DNA of 40,740 nucleotides from a bacterium (GCA_019912845.1 JAIOHU010000004.1:1-40740); one strand, 5' to 3'. Numbered from the stretch's first letter, positions 8,580-18,054 are shown. Translations and numbers: made by a program. The notes: generated by a model from the letters alone, not told the origin.

Positions 8580-11500
8580 ATGAGATTGCTGACTTTTGCC
8601 ACCGTACTACTTCTCTGTTTCGCGGTATGTACCCCTTCTATTGCCGCCTCGACACCCCAACGAGAAGCCTCACTTGATTTACCTGTTACTGTAAGTGAAC
8701 GAATTGACCACGACAATGGCTATACCTTAACCCTCGATTTCGCCGAGCCGGAGTGGAATGAGGAAGAGATTGCTGGTCAACAGCTTAGCACCGCCGAATT
8801 ATCAATGGGTGGTATGATGATGCAGGATGGTATGCCGATGGTACCTACTGCTGGAAGGATGTTCCGAATTCCGCCGAGAAGTGGAGTACGAGTGGAGGTA
8901 ACCTCCGCGGAATACGACACTTATAGCGATGTAGAATATGCAGCACTCTATGGTGACTATATGGACTCTGAAACAGGTCTCCTTGAAACACGAGAAGATG
9001 CCTGGTATCCCGGCAACCTGGTTCAGGCTGGAGATCCTGCAATTATGCATGATTTCCGTGTCTGCAACCTGATAACCTTTCCCGTACAGGTAAACACAGC
9101 CAGAAATGAGGTTCGAGTTTATCGTAATATACAAGTTTCAGTTGATTTTGAAGGCGAAGACCTTCGTAATGCACTCCCCGCACCACCTGATAAAATCAGT
9201 GAAGTCTACCTTCCCTATTATCGCATGTTTCTTGACTGGGATGATGCAGAATTGGATGAGTACACCCTGTACCGTGGGCATGTACAGGTCGTCATGTTGA
9301 ACAATGATGCCCTTATGAATCTGATGGCACCCTGGTTTGAGTGGAAACGGCAAAAGGGTTGGATTTTAGATTTGCTGACAGACGATGATGTAAACAATTG
9401 GTCACACACTGCAATTGCTAATGAACTAGAGGATCGATATGAAAATGCCGAAACCAAATTTGATTTTGTTGTAATTATCGGTGATGACACCGGTCCCTTT
9501 GCGGTTCCTGCATCCAATGGTGGTGGAGGTGGTGGTGGAGACCATAACTACGCGCTTGTGGCAGGGAACGATCAATTGATTGACGTTGCAGTTTCACGTA
9601 TCAGCATCGAATCAAACGCTCATGCGCAAACCTATGTCAACAAAGTGCTGAGTTATGAACGTGACGTTGATTTTGACAACCTCGAATGGTATGACAGAGG
9701 TTTCTGTGTTTCCCATACCAACTATGGTATTTCTACTGTTTTCCTGGGACGATATCACAGACGCAATATGCTGGCAATCGGATATGAGTCGGTGGACACA
9801 TCCTGGATTGCACCCTGGGGTAATGGTAACACTTTCGCTGAAGCGTCCAGTGCTATAAATGAGGGGATCAGCTTTTTTGCTTCACGTGGTCACGGTCTTG
9901 GGACTGCGCAAATAGAACAGCTCAATAACCCACACATGACTCCGGTTGTTCACCTTGCTACGTGTTTCACTGGCGACTGGGCAGGTCAATATAGCAAAAC
10001 AGAAGCCTGGATTCGTGCAGGGACAGCCAATTCACCTAAAGGTGGGATTTGCGCTTCTGGAAATGCCACTGGTGGAACAAACCCACGTTTCAACCAGATA
10101 CTCAGTTATGGTGGTGGACATTCTGCAATCACCATGAGAAACCGACATGCTGGCGATGTTTACTTTGGTGCTAAGATCAACATGTATAACTGCATGAATG
10201 GTCTGGATGGTGGTATTACCAGTTTCAATATGTGGTATAACCAAATGGGTGATCCAACTGTCTGGATATGGACAGATACTCCCCACGTATTTGAAATTGA
10301 TGCTGCTGAAACTTTTGAACTGGGTCTAAATAGTTATACGGTGACAGTCGGTGAAGCAGCGGGTGGACCAGTTGCCAATGCATGGGTAACACTCTACAAA
10401 GTTGATGATGACGAAGAAGTAATCGCGCGAGGTATTACGGATTCAAACGGCTTGTGCATCCTCGAAACACCCCTTCGCCATACTGGTGAAGCGATGTTAA
10501 CTGTTACTCAGCAAAATTTTGCGCCAGTTCAAATAGAAGTTGATGTGGTCAGCCCCGATAACAGGGTTGGTTACAATGAAATAACCTTCCAAGACGATGG
10601 TGAAGACGGCACCATTGGCAATGATAACGGCATTCCTGAAGCTGGTGAAACGGTCGGTCTTGTGGTTGAAGCTGGCAATTTCGGCACAAATGATGCGACT
10701 GGGATTTCACTTACTGCTTCTTCGGATGATGCCTGGGTTGTCAGTGCTACTGGCACAATTGAATATGACGACCTTGCCGCAGGTGAAGATGGCGCAGGTG
10801 AAGGCTTGATTCTGATAGAAATTGCACCTGAAGCTCAACATGAATGGGTACTTCATCTCGACCTCGAATTCACGACTGATGGAAACACCTTCAACGATGA
10901 TTTCGCCATTGAAGTTCAGGCTGCCCATTTTGTGTTTGATCGACTTCTGGGCGGAAACAATCTGGACCCAGGTGAGACTGCCAACCTCAGGTTGGAAGTG
11001 ATGAATGTTGGCGGTAGCGATGCTCCGGCGTCAACGGCAACGATCATCTCACTCGATCCTGAACTGGGAATTGTTGATGAAACAATTCAATTTGATCCCA
11101 TGGATATTGGGGAAGATGATCTTTCGTCCATATTTGAAGTCGCTGCTCATGTGATGACCATACCCGGTCGAGTTTTGCGTGCCATGGCGATTATCGTAAC
11201 TCAAGATGGACAGGTGGATACTACCTACTTTTCTGTGCCGGTTGGGGATAAAGATTCACACGATCCCATGGGGCCGGACAGCTATGGCTATCACGCTTTC
11301 GATGATACTGATAACGGGTATGAGTTGGCACCAGAATATGAATGGGTAGAAATCAGTTCTGAAGCTGGTAATCCAGACTTTGATGGTATTGAACTTCAAC
11401 TTTCTGATAATGGAGATGATCAGGATGATGCTGTGCGGATCGATCTACCCTTCACTATCCAGTATTACGGTGAACGTTTTGATGAAGCCACTGTCTGCAG

Positions 11501-14500
11501 TAATGGCTGGATTGCGATGGGCAACCAGGCAGATGTTGGTGTTTCACGTAACTATGCAATCCCTTCTGGTGGTGGCCCCAACTATATGATCGCACCATAC
11601 TGGGATGAACTTTTCCTGAACACTGGTGGGGTCTATTCATATTACGATGAAGCAAACGGCAGATTTATCGTTGAGTGGTATCACACCACAGGTTATCAGG
11701 GTGGTGGTCCAAATACTTTCCAGGTAATCTTTTATACACAGGACGAACGACCCACATTCAGCGAGGATAATGAGTTTGTATTCCAGTACCACACGGTCAA
11801 CCATGTTCAAGGTGGACAGTTTAACACCAGTGCAGATACATACTGGTGGACAACTGGCATTGAGAATGGCAATCAGACCGATGGATTGCAGTATTCATAT
11901 TGGAACACTAATGGTCCTGGAGCTGCTCCGATCACAGAAGAACGTGCAATTTTGTTCTCGACAAATATCTATATGATTACTGGAACGATCCAGGGCAATG
12001 TTACCGACCTTGAAACCGGCGAACCGATGGAAGATGCGTTGGTTTCAACGGATAATTATGTCTACACCACTCGTACCGATGCAGAAGGAAATTACACCCT
12101 TGAAGAAGTGATGATCGGTATTGACCATATTGTAGTTGCCGAACGAATCGGGTACAATAGAACCCGTACGGATTTTACTGTCGTCTCTGAAGACGATACC
12201 ACAATTATAAATTTCAGCCTTGCACACCCTGAATTTGGGATTGATACCAATGATCTGGAATTTAACATGAATGCCGAGGATTCTCAGACTCAGCAAATAA
12301 CCATGAGCAATTCTGGAAATGGTGATTTGGAATACAGCTTCCGTGTTCTCTTCACTGACCCAGCTCAAATGAATGGCTACCGTGGTGGTGACCTTGAAAC
12401 TGGTGAGTTGGATGATCCCTGGGATCCACATTTTAATTTTGATTTGACAGATGAAGAAACTCGAAACCGTGCAGTCACATTCTATGATGGTGATTTCTGG
12501 GTTGCTGGATCAGTAAATAATGATATTGGCGACAACAAGTTCTACCGTTATTCAAAAGATGGCGAATACATTGGTGAATACATTCAGCCAGTAACGAATC
12601 ACAGCTCATCCGGTTTCTTCGATCTCACCTCCAGCGATGATTTTATGTTCGCAGGAGACCGTGGTACAATATACAAGATGGCATTCAATGGCGAGGTTGT
12701 TGAGGCTGTTGATGAAATCGATTCGCCAGTAAATAACATACGTTGCATTGCCTACGATTCCGGTTCTGATTTGCTCTGGATCAGTGGCAGGATTGATGAA
12801 ACCCTCTACGCCATTGACATGGATGGTGACATCCAGCATTCCTATGATGTCGAGGATTTGGGGATGCGAGGCTTGGGGATTCACCCGGATGATGAAGTTG
12901 GCTTCATCCTCTACTTTATCCTCGAAGATACTGATGCAAATGTTTTCAGTATCGTCAAAATGCATCCTCAAACGGGCGAAATTATTCCAGTACATGAATT
13001 AGGTTTCGATGGCTCTCCCACTGGTGGTGATCTCACAAATCGCTTTAATCCATTGATCTGGACATACATGACGGTCATGGACGAGGGCAATCAGGATCAC
13101 GTTCAGGTTTGGGAAATCGATCTGAATTCTCGTTGGATTGATATTGATCCGATGATTGGAGTTGTAGTACCCGATGGAAATGGGACAGTCGATGTAGAAG
13201 TTATTGCAAATAACTTCCCGGAAGGTGTTTTTAGTGCCTGGCTGGAACTCAATCACAATTCCATCGAACAACAGCATATTATTCCATTGACCCTGGAAGT
13301 TGGACAGGTAAATGATTTACACTTCACATCAGTTGATCCGACAGGTATTCCCTATTCGATCATCTTTGATGATGCGTTATATAATGGTGAACAACTATCT
13401 ACAGGTGATGAGATTGGATTGTTTGACGGTGAACTTTGTGTAGGTGCTTATCAGTTCGATCAGGACAGCGATTTTCCACTTCCGACAACTGCGTGGGAAG
13501 GTGATGAAGCGAACAATCTTCCCGGGTATTTGGCTGGTAATCCAATCGTTGTCAGGTTCTGGATTGCAGATGAAATGGTCGAGGTCGAAGCAGTTGTAGA
13601 GGTCGTTCAAGGAAATGGAGCTTATGGGTTTGGTCCTTATGCACAATTGAGCGCGAGTGCAGATTTCGTGGGCGAGCTGGAAATCCCTCTGCAAGCTAAC
13701 TATTTCGAGTTGATCTCATTTAACCGTCAACCTGAAAATTTAAATGTTGCAGCTATCTTTGCAGACATCGAAGCACTTTCGATTGTTTATCAGAATGACG
13801 GATCAATTTACATCCCGCCTTTCATCAACACCATCGGTGATGTCGATCTTTCTCAGGGATATCAGGTGTTTGTTGAGGAAGCGGATATTCTTGTTGTTGA
13901 TGGAGCCCCGGTTGACCCTGCGATCGATATAAACCTTATCACCAATCAGTGGAACTGGATGGGCTATCCCCTGCAGGAACCCCTGGAAGTGACAATCGGG
14001 TTGGGTCCTGTGGCAGATAACCTGGTAATCGTGCAAAATGATGATGGTCATTTTTGGATCCCGAATCTTATCAATACACTAGGCGAGATGGTTCCCGGAG
14101 AGGGTTATTTTGCTTTCGTGGACGAAGATATAACATTCCAGTATAACCTGGGTGGTATGGCACGCAACTCTGATTCAGATCACTATGTTGAGCTTCCAGA
14201 ACTTGAATCTGCACCACAATCAACAGGACTACCATACATTGTGTTGGTGAATATTGATGAACAACTCCTGGCAAACAATCCAGCCACGATAGAACTTTAT
14301 GACGGCAACACACTTGTCGGAAAATCGGTCGTGATGGACGAGTTGGAATATTCACCTGTAGTCACCTGGCAGGGTTCTGATGAGCGAGGGCTTGATGGAT
14401 TTGTGAAGAGTAATCCAATTCAGGTTGTCCTGCGTAATGAAGAGGGAGTAAAGATTCCGGTTTCAGTCGTCAATGCTGAGGATGCGCTGTTTGGAAAGGG

Positions 14501-14813
14501 TGCCTATTCCCTTCTCAATCTAGAAGGAAATGGACTTCCCACAGAATTTGCGGTCGAACAGGGTTATCCGAATCCATTTAATCCGAGTGTAACCATTCCT
14601 TATGCCTTGCCGGCATCTGGCGAGATTACCTTCGCAGTTTATAATGTTCTTGGTCAGCAGGTATATAACAATACGGTTCAGCAGCAGGCGGGCTATCACA
14701 GGTTCATCTTTGATGCTAACCAGTCTGGGCGCGAACTGGTCAGTGGGATGTACTTCCTGAAAGCTGACTTCAATGGCAAGAGTGTAACTCAAAAGCTCAT
14801 GATGTTGAAATAA
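8580..14813 (+). CDS. Giant gingipain-like C25 peptidase, T9SS-secreted
   Basis: A 2077-aa exported protein. A signal peptide (1-23) and propeptide-like region precede a peptidase C25 domain (about 230-570) with catalytic His438 (SRGHG) and Cys462 (HLATCFTG), the gingipain/caspase-fold dyad. Next come an Ig-like domain (about 575-670), CARDB-like regions, a choice-of-anchor-like domain (about 900-1130), a carboxypeptidase-regulatory-like domain (about 1133-1211) and a propeller-like region (about 1290-1515). Residues 1578-1980 are internally repeated. The last ~80 residues (GYPNPFNPS ... GMYFLK ... KLMMLK) are a type A type IX secretion sorting domain, so it should be surface-attached or released. 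The start has AAGGAGA upstream. It is monocistronic. The substrate is unknown; no Arg/Lys specificity can be inferred. Confidence 0.88.
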   Translation: MRLLTFATVLLLCFAVCTPSIAASTPQREASLDLPVTVSERIDHDNGYTLTLDFAEPEWNEEEIAGQQLSTAELSMGGMMMQDGMPMVPTAGRMFRIPPRSGVRVEVTSAEYDTYSDVEYAALYGDYMDSETGLLETREDAWYPGNLVQAGDPAIMHDFRVCNLITFPVQVNTARNEVRVYRNIQVSVDFEGEDLRNALPAPPDKISEVYLPYYRMFLDWDDAELDEYTLYRGHVQVVMLNNDALMNLMAPWFEWKRQKGWILDLLTDDDVNNWSHTAIANELEDRYENAETKFDFVVIIGDDTGPFAVPASNGGGGGGGDHNYALVAGNDQLIDVAVSRISIESNAHAQTYVNKVLSYERDVDFDNLEWYDRGFCVSHTNYGISTVFLGRYHRRNMLAIGYESVDTSWIAPWGNGNTFAEASSAINEGISFFASRGHGLGTAQIEQLNNPHMTPVVHLATCFTGDWAGQYSKTEAWIRAGTANSPKGGICASGNATGGTNPRFNQILSYGGGHSAITMRNRHAGDVYFGAKINMYNCMNGLDGGITSFNMWYNQMGDPTVWIWTDTPHVFEIDAAETFELGLNSYTVTVGEAAGGPVANAWVTLYKVDDDEEVIARGITDSNGLCILETPLRHTGEAMLTVTQQNFAPVQIEVDVVSPDNRVGYNEITFQDDGEDGTIGNDNGIPEAGETVGLVVEAGNFGTNDATGISLTASSDDAWVVSATGTIEYDDLAAGEDGAGEGLILIEIAPEAQHEWVLHLDLEFTTDGNTFNDDFAIEVQAAHFVFDRLLGGNNLDPGETANLRLEVMNVGGSDAPASTATIISLDPELGIVDETIQFDPMDIGEDDLSSIFEVAAHVMTIPGRVLRAMAIIVTQDGQVDTTYFSVPVGDKDSHDPMGPDSYGYHAFDDTDNGYELAPEYEWVEISSEAGNPDFDGIELQLSDNGDDQDDAVRIDLPFTIQYYGERFDEATVCSNGWIAMGNQADVGVSRNYAIPSGGGPNYMIAPYWDELFLNTGGVYSYYDEANGRFIVEWYHTTGYQGGGPNTFQVIFYTQDERPTFSEDNEFVFQYHTVNHVQGGQFNTSADTYWWTTGIENGNQTDGLQYSYWNTNGPGAAPITEERAILFSTNIYMITGTIQGNVTDLETGEPMEDALVSTDNYVYTTRTDAEGNYTLEEVMIGIDHIVVAERIGYNRTRTDFTVVSEDDTTIINFSLAHPEFGIDTNDLEFNMNAEDSQTQQITMSNSGNGDLEYSFRVLFTDPAQMNGYRGGDLETGELDDPWDPHFNFDLTDEETRNRAVTFYDGDFWVAGSVNNDIGDNKFYRYSKDGEYIGEYIQPVTNHSSSGFFDLTSSDDFMFAGDRGTIYKMAFNGEVVEAVDEIDSPVNNIRCIAYDSGSDLLWISGRIDETLYAIDMDGDIQHSYDVEDLGMRGLGIHPDDEVGFILYFILEDTDANVFSIVKMHPQTGEIIPVHELGFDGSPTGGDLTNRFNPLIWTYMTVMDEGNQDHVQVWEIDLNSRWIDIDPMIGVVVPDGNGTVDVEVIANNFPEGVFSAWLELNHNSIEQQHIIPLTLEVGQVNDLHFTSVDPTGIPYSIIFDDALYNGEQLSTGDEIGLFDGELCVGAYQFDQDSDFPLPTTAWEGDEANNLPGYLAGNPIVVRFWIADEMVEVEAVVEVVQGNGAYGFGPYAQLSASADFVGELEIPLQANYFELISFNRQPENLNVAAIFADIEALSIVYQNDGSIYIPPFINTIGDVDLSQGYQVFVEEADILVVDGAPVDPAIDINLITNQWNWMGYPLQEPLEVTIGLGPVADNLVIVQNDDGHFWIPNLINTLGEMVPGEGYFAFVDEDITFQYNLGGMARNSDSDHYVELPELESAPQSTGLPYIVLVNIDEQLLANNPATIELYDGNTLVGKSVVMDELEYSPVVTWQGSDERGLDGFVKSNPIQVVLRNEEGVKIPVSVVNAEDALFGKGAYSLLNLEGNGLPTEFAVEQGYPNPFNPSVTIPYALPASGEITFAVYNVLGQQVYNNTVQQQAGYHRFIFDANQSGRELVSGMYFLKADFNGKSVTQKLMMLK

Positions 14814-14857
14814 GGATTAACTGTGAATTTCAGTTGTACTATTCATGGACTGAGGGA

Positions 14858-14929
14858 TTGGCCTTGGATTTATCCAAGGTTTAACAAAGGACAAAAGGAA
14901 TTATTAGACTTTGGATAAATCCGAAGCCA
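14858..14929 (+). repeat. 74-bp family palindromic repeat, diverged copy
   Basis: Begins TTGGCCTTGGATTTATCCAA and ends GAAGCCA. The right half carries TTGGATAAATCC instead of the CATTGGAC palindrome of the full copies. It lies 45 bp 3' of the C25 gene, in sense orientation. Confidence 0.65.
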
Positions 14930-14970
14930 GAGATAAAAGCAGATGATTTGATTTTGAAATCATAAAAACC

Positions 14971-15011
14971 AAAACAGGGTTGATTCGAATTATTCGAAGC
15001 AACCCTGTTTT
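14971..15011. terminator. Bidirectional terminator between convergent genes
   Basis: AAAACAGGGTTG (14971-14982) pairs perfectly with CAACCCTGTTTT (15000-15011). An inner TTCGAA/TTCGAA stem continues it after one A-G mismatch, giving about 18 bp with a 3-base loop. T residues on the 3' side and A residues on the 5' side allow it to work for both the C25 gene and the minus-strand gene at 15042-15260. Confidence 0.75.
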
Positions 15012-15041
15012 ACATTTACACGGATAAAACAGCGGAGAACC

Positions 15042-15260
15042 TTATTTTGATGACTTACGAGGTCCTCTGCGTCTATCCTTTTTACTCTTTTTGCTGGACT
15101 CGATAGCTGCATTGAGTTGCTCGGTGTCGAACATCAATACCAGGCTATCGCCTTTGCCAATTCTTACAAAAGGTACATCCAGCCTTTTAATCAATTTACG
15201 GACGGCTTCAACTGGTAAACCTTGATCCATCGCATATTTGCGATCGGAAATATGACTCAT
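15042..15260 (-). CDS. Small excisionase/MerR-like DNA-binding protein
   Basis: A 72-residue protein with a helix-turn-helix-like segment: DQGLPVEAVRKLIKRLDVPF followed by VRIGKGDSLVLMFDTEQLNAAI. This resembles the excisionase/MerR-type winged helix in which a short helix is followed by a hairpin and a D-x-x-x-L helix. The tail is very basic (KKSKKDRRRGPRKSSK) and could bind nucleic acid non-specifically. The frame opens at a TTG at 15272, but the ATG at 15260 is preceded by GGAGG and is the start. No phage or integrase genes are nearby, so a chromosomal regulator is more likely than a true Xis. Confidence 0.5.
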   Translation of the reverse strand: MSHISDRKYAMDQGLPVEAVRKLIKRLDVPFVRIGKGDSLVLMFDTEQLNAAIESSKKSKKDRRRGPRKSSK

Positions 15261-16066
15261 GTGATCCTCCAACCTGTAACATGCAACCGTATATTATTTT
15301 ATCCAGAAAACTTTTCTTAAATCGAATGGAAGTTTGCGAAAGACTCTTGTCTGAAAAAATCAATTGAATTACAATTTGAAGATCTTTCAATAGAATGTTT
15401 CAATAACAAAAGATTCAAAAATGAAATTATCTTAAAAATATAGTGTAATTCAATTAAAAACGCAAACGAATCTTGTTTATATCCAAAATCATCTAACACA
15501 GATAAAGCAGTTTGATTAATTTCTCAAAGCACACTATATAAGCATTATTTCTTGATTCATAGCTAACTATAAAAACTCATCGCCTCAAGCAAGAATTAAT
15601 AAATCAAAACAATAATTGTCGCCTTAACTTATAAGTTTTGTATCTGAAACAAACCTTAGAGTAGTAAATTAACTCCTTAGCATTAAAATCGTCTTGCATC
15701 CGCAGCGTGGTTCAGAGAAAAATAATATCGTAAGAATTAGTTTCACTTTCAAGTAAGTTTAAGCCTCTTGACAACTTTTGTACTACCGCAAATGAGTGAC
15801 CTTGTGATTCATAAAAGCAGAGAGATGGTGTCTGAAACGTTCAATAGTCTTTGATGAAAGGATAAAGAAATGACTTTTGCAAGAAGACAAATAAGCTATC
15901 CTCGGGCTTTACAAATCGGTTCAATTAAACTGGATTCTCTACTCTGGCATAATCTTGCGAAGGATACACCTCCATCACTACACTTACAGTGAACAGGAAA
16001 GGCGAGATTTTATAACCGCTCCTGCTCTCAAATCCAATTCAGTGAATCCATTCTCAATCTGGGAAA
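15261..16066. other. Long AT-rich intergenic region
   Basis: About 800 bp between the divergent small DNA-binding gene and the sigma-54 activator gene. Most of it is strongly AT-rich and has no long frame. It contains one short open frame with a ribosome site (15870-15992) and a possible TTGACA at 15768-15773 with only a weak -10. A TGGCATAATCTTGC sequence near 15945 looks like sigma-54 but has the wrong spacing. The length suggests regulatory sites for the activator gene, but none could be identified firmly. Confidence 0.45.
15870..15992 (+). CDS. Possible 40-aa leader or small protein
   Basis: An ATG at 15870 follows AAAGGATAAAGAA, a plausible ribosome site, and opens a 40-codon frame ending with TGA at 15992, about 75 bp before the regulator gene. 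The predicted peptide begins MTFARRQISYPRAL and has no recognised domain. It could be a leader peptide, a real small gene or chance; homology is needed to decide. Confidence 0.22.
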   Translation: MTFARRQISYPRALQIGSIKLDSLLWHNLAKDTPPSLHLQ

Positions 16067-17815
16067 ATGATGTTCCGTCTTCTTTTTATCTGTTCAGGCT
16101 CCTCCGGACGCAGTCAGATGGCTGCGAGGTACGCTCGTCTCTTAGCCGATGAGACGGTGGAGGTTTTCTGTGCGGGTACGAAAGAGCTGGACATCTCGAA
16201 ATATGCAAATTTAGTAATGAACGATGTAAATCTACCCATTGAGAATGAGAGAACGCTGCCCATTTCTGAAGCCGCAAAGATGCCTTTCGATACCGTTGTT
16301 ACACTTTGTGATTCAGCGTACGAGAAGTGCCCGCTTTTCCCCGGATCCCCCGCTCGAATTGACTGGGGGCTTACAGACCCGATGAAACTTGTACCTGATG
16401 GCAAAGACCCCACTGAGTATTTTGTACGGCTGCGTGATGAGATTCGTGACCGCGTACGTGCTCTCTTTGAGCATGGATATATTCATGCGATTATGCGTCA
16501 ACGATTCACCTTTAATTCGCTCCTGAATAACATGGCGGATGGGGTGATGGCACACGACAGCAAACGAAAAATATTCTATTTCAACGAAGCTGCCAGAAAA
16601 ATCACCGGCTTTTCCTATTCAGAGGTCATTGGTAAAGACTGCCATAAAATCTTTCCGCAACCATTTTGTGGTGTAAGTTGTGGGTTCTGCACGGATAAGC
16701 CTGATGTTTCTACAAAGCTGCATTATTCAACCACTTTCCACCGAAAAGATGGTAAGACTCTTGACCTGGAAGTCTCTATGATTGCCATAGAAGACAATAG
16801 TGATGCAACTCAGCAGGGTGGTTTAATCATCTTCCGTGACCTGACCGAGATGAACAAACTCAAACGAAAGATTGAGCAGGGACGCGGGTATCATGGCATC
16901 ATCGGACGTCACGATTCCATGCAGAAAATTTTTAATTCCATTCAGGAACTGGCAGATGTAAATGTGCCCATTTTGGTTCAGGGAGAGAGTGGAACGGGGA
17001 AAGAGGTTGTTGCCAATGCACTGCATGATCTAAGCAACCGTGCAGATCAACCATTTGTGCCGGTTAATTGTGGTGCGCTTCCCGAGGGCACTCTTGAGAG
17101 CGAACTTTTCGGACATGTAAAGGGAGCCTTCACCAGCGCACATCGTGATAAAAAGGGCAGATTTGAGTTGGCTCACAATGGAACAATCTTTCTTGATGAA
17201 ATATCAGAGGTTTCTCAAGCTACCCAGGTGAAATTGTTACGAGTGCTGCAGGAAAAAAGTTTTGTTCCCGTGGGAGGTGAGAAGGAAGTAAAGGTAAATG
17301 TAAGGGTTATCTGCGCGACGAACGATGATCTTAAAAAGTTGACCCAGGAAGGCAAATTCAGGGAAGACCTTTATTACCGTCTCGTTGTAGTACCGATTCT
17401 TTTACCTCCGTTGCGTGATCGGAAAAGCGATATCCCACTTCTCGTTGATCATTTTCTCGAGCAGTATTCCAGCGAAACCGGTAAAATGGTTACAAGCGTC
17501 AATTCGGATGCTCTTGAAATTCTGGAAGCGTATTCCTGGCCTGGGAATGTGCGCGAATTAAGCAATGCTATTCAATATTCACTCATTAAATGCCAGGGGT
17601 ATACACTTCAACCTAATCATCTTCCACCCGAAGTGATCAATGAAGTGAAGAGCAGTATGAGACGCGGTCCCGGTCGTCCACCGAAGCTGAGTCGTCAAAA
17701 AGTTGAGGAAGCCCTTTCTCGAACAGGTGGAAATCTCGCAAAAGCTGCAACACTGCTAGGCGTAAGCCGTCCAACCCTCTACAGGGTGCTCAAAAAAAGC
17801 GACCCTGTAACGTAA
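16067..17815 (+). CDS. Sigma-54 activator with ArsC-like and PAS sensors
   Basis: A 582-aa regulator with an unusual sensor. Residues 1-140 are a low-molecular-weight phosphatase/ArsC fold: P-loop Cys9-x5-Arg15-Ser (CSGSSGRS), Cys81 and Cys88 (LCDSAYEKC), and Asp104-Pro105 (WGLTDP), at nearly the same numbers as thioredoxin-linked arsenate reductases. The PAS domain (about 147-265) carries Cys192, 201, 205 and 208. The AAA+ domain (about 277-510) has Walker A GESGTGKE (306-313), GAFTSA (353-358, normally GAFTGA) and Walker B IFLDE. A Fis-type helix-turn-helix ends the protein (about 540-578). It should drive sigma-54 promoters such as the one at 18039, 220 bp downstream. GGGA precedes the start; ATG 16070 is an alternative. 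Confidence 0.9.
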   Translation: MMFRLLFICSGSSGRSQMAARYARLLADETVEVFCAGTKELDISKYANLVMNDVNLPIENERTLPISEAAKMPFDTVVTLCDSAYEKCPLFPGSPARIDWGLTDPMKLVPDGKDPTEYFVRLRDEIRDRVRALFEHGYIHAIMRQRFTFNSLLNNMADGVMAHDSKRKIFYFNEAARKITGFSYSEVIGKDCHKIFPQPFCGVSCGFCTDKPDVSTKLHYSTTFHRKDGKTLDLEVSMIAIEDNSDATQQGGLIIFRDLTEMNKLKRKIEQGRGYHGIIGRHDSMQKIFNSIQELADVNVPILVQGESGTGKEVVANALHDLSNRADQPFVPVNCGALPEGTLESELFGHVKGAFTSAHRDKKGRFELAHNGTIFLDEISEVSQATQVKLLRVLQEKSFVPVGGEKEVKVNVRVICATNDDLKKLTQEGKFREDLYYRLVVVPILLPPLRDRKSDIPLLVDHFLEQYSSETGKMVTSVNSDALEILEAYSWPGNVRELSNAIQYSLIKCQGYTLQPNHLPPEVINEVKSSMRRGPGRPPKLSRQKVEEALSRTGGNLAKAATLLGVSRPTLYRVLKKSDPVT

Positions 17816-17823
17816 TTCAATTC

Positions 17824-17838
17824 TGTAAATATATTACA
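17824..17838. promoter_or_regulatory. Inverted repeat TGTAA-N5-TTACA, possible enhancer
   Basis: Lies just past the activator stop codon and about 230 bp upstream of the expected transcription start of the cytochrome cluster. It shares the TGTAA half-site with the dyad at 17918-17939, so the two may be binding sites for the Fis-type helix-turn-helix of the upstream activator. Confidence 0.35.
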
Positions 17839-17917
17839 ATGACAATTATGTGACATTTATTTTTGAGTTTAAGATATTGTTATTTATGTGTTTGAAAACA
17901 TTTTTCCTGCGTTTTCA

Positions 17918-17939
17918 GTTACATTGAGAAATCTGTAAC
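17918..17939. promoter_or_regulatory. Dyad GTTACA-N10-TGTAAC, candidate activator site
   Basis: A perfect 6-bp inverted repeat with a 10-bp spacer, centred about 137 bp upstream of the predicted start of transcription from the sigma-54 promoter at 18039. That is a normal distance for an upstream activator sequence of an enhancer-binding protein. Confidence 0.45.
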
Positions 17940-18038
17940 AAAACCTCTCCTATATGTTTTGCTTAACTAACTTTCTCCACATATTGCAAGTAACTAATTA
18001 ACAGAAACATACGAATGAAAACTCGCCGCTTATTTTTG

Positions 18039-18054
18039 TGGCACATTCATTGCT
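18039..18054 (+). promoter_or_regulatory. Sigma-54 (-24/-12) promoter of cytochrome cluster
   Basis: TGGCACATTCATTGCT matches the consensus TGGCAC-N5-TTGC(A/T) at every fixed position, with GG and GC exactly 10 bp apart. Transcription should begin near 18065, 25 bases before the ATG at 18090. It lies directly downstream of a sigma-54 activator gene. This also rules out the longer frame that would begin at 18015, upstream of the promoter. Confidence 0.85.

Noticed and set aside
9514-9540. GGT/GGA-rich tract in the peptidase gene, considered as a slippage or recombination site
   Set aside because: It simply encodes a seven-glycine loop within the peptidase domain and the frame is intact on both sides.
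15944-15957. TGGCATAATCTTGC, resembling a sigma-54 promoter upstream of the regulator gene
   Set aside because: GG and GC are nine, not ten, bases apart; sigma-54 is very strict about this spacing.
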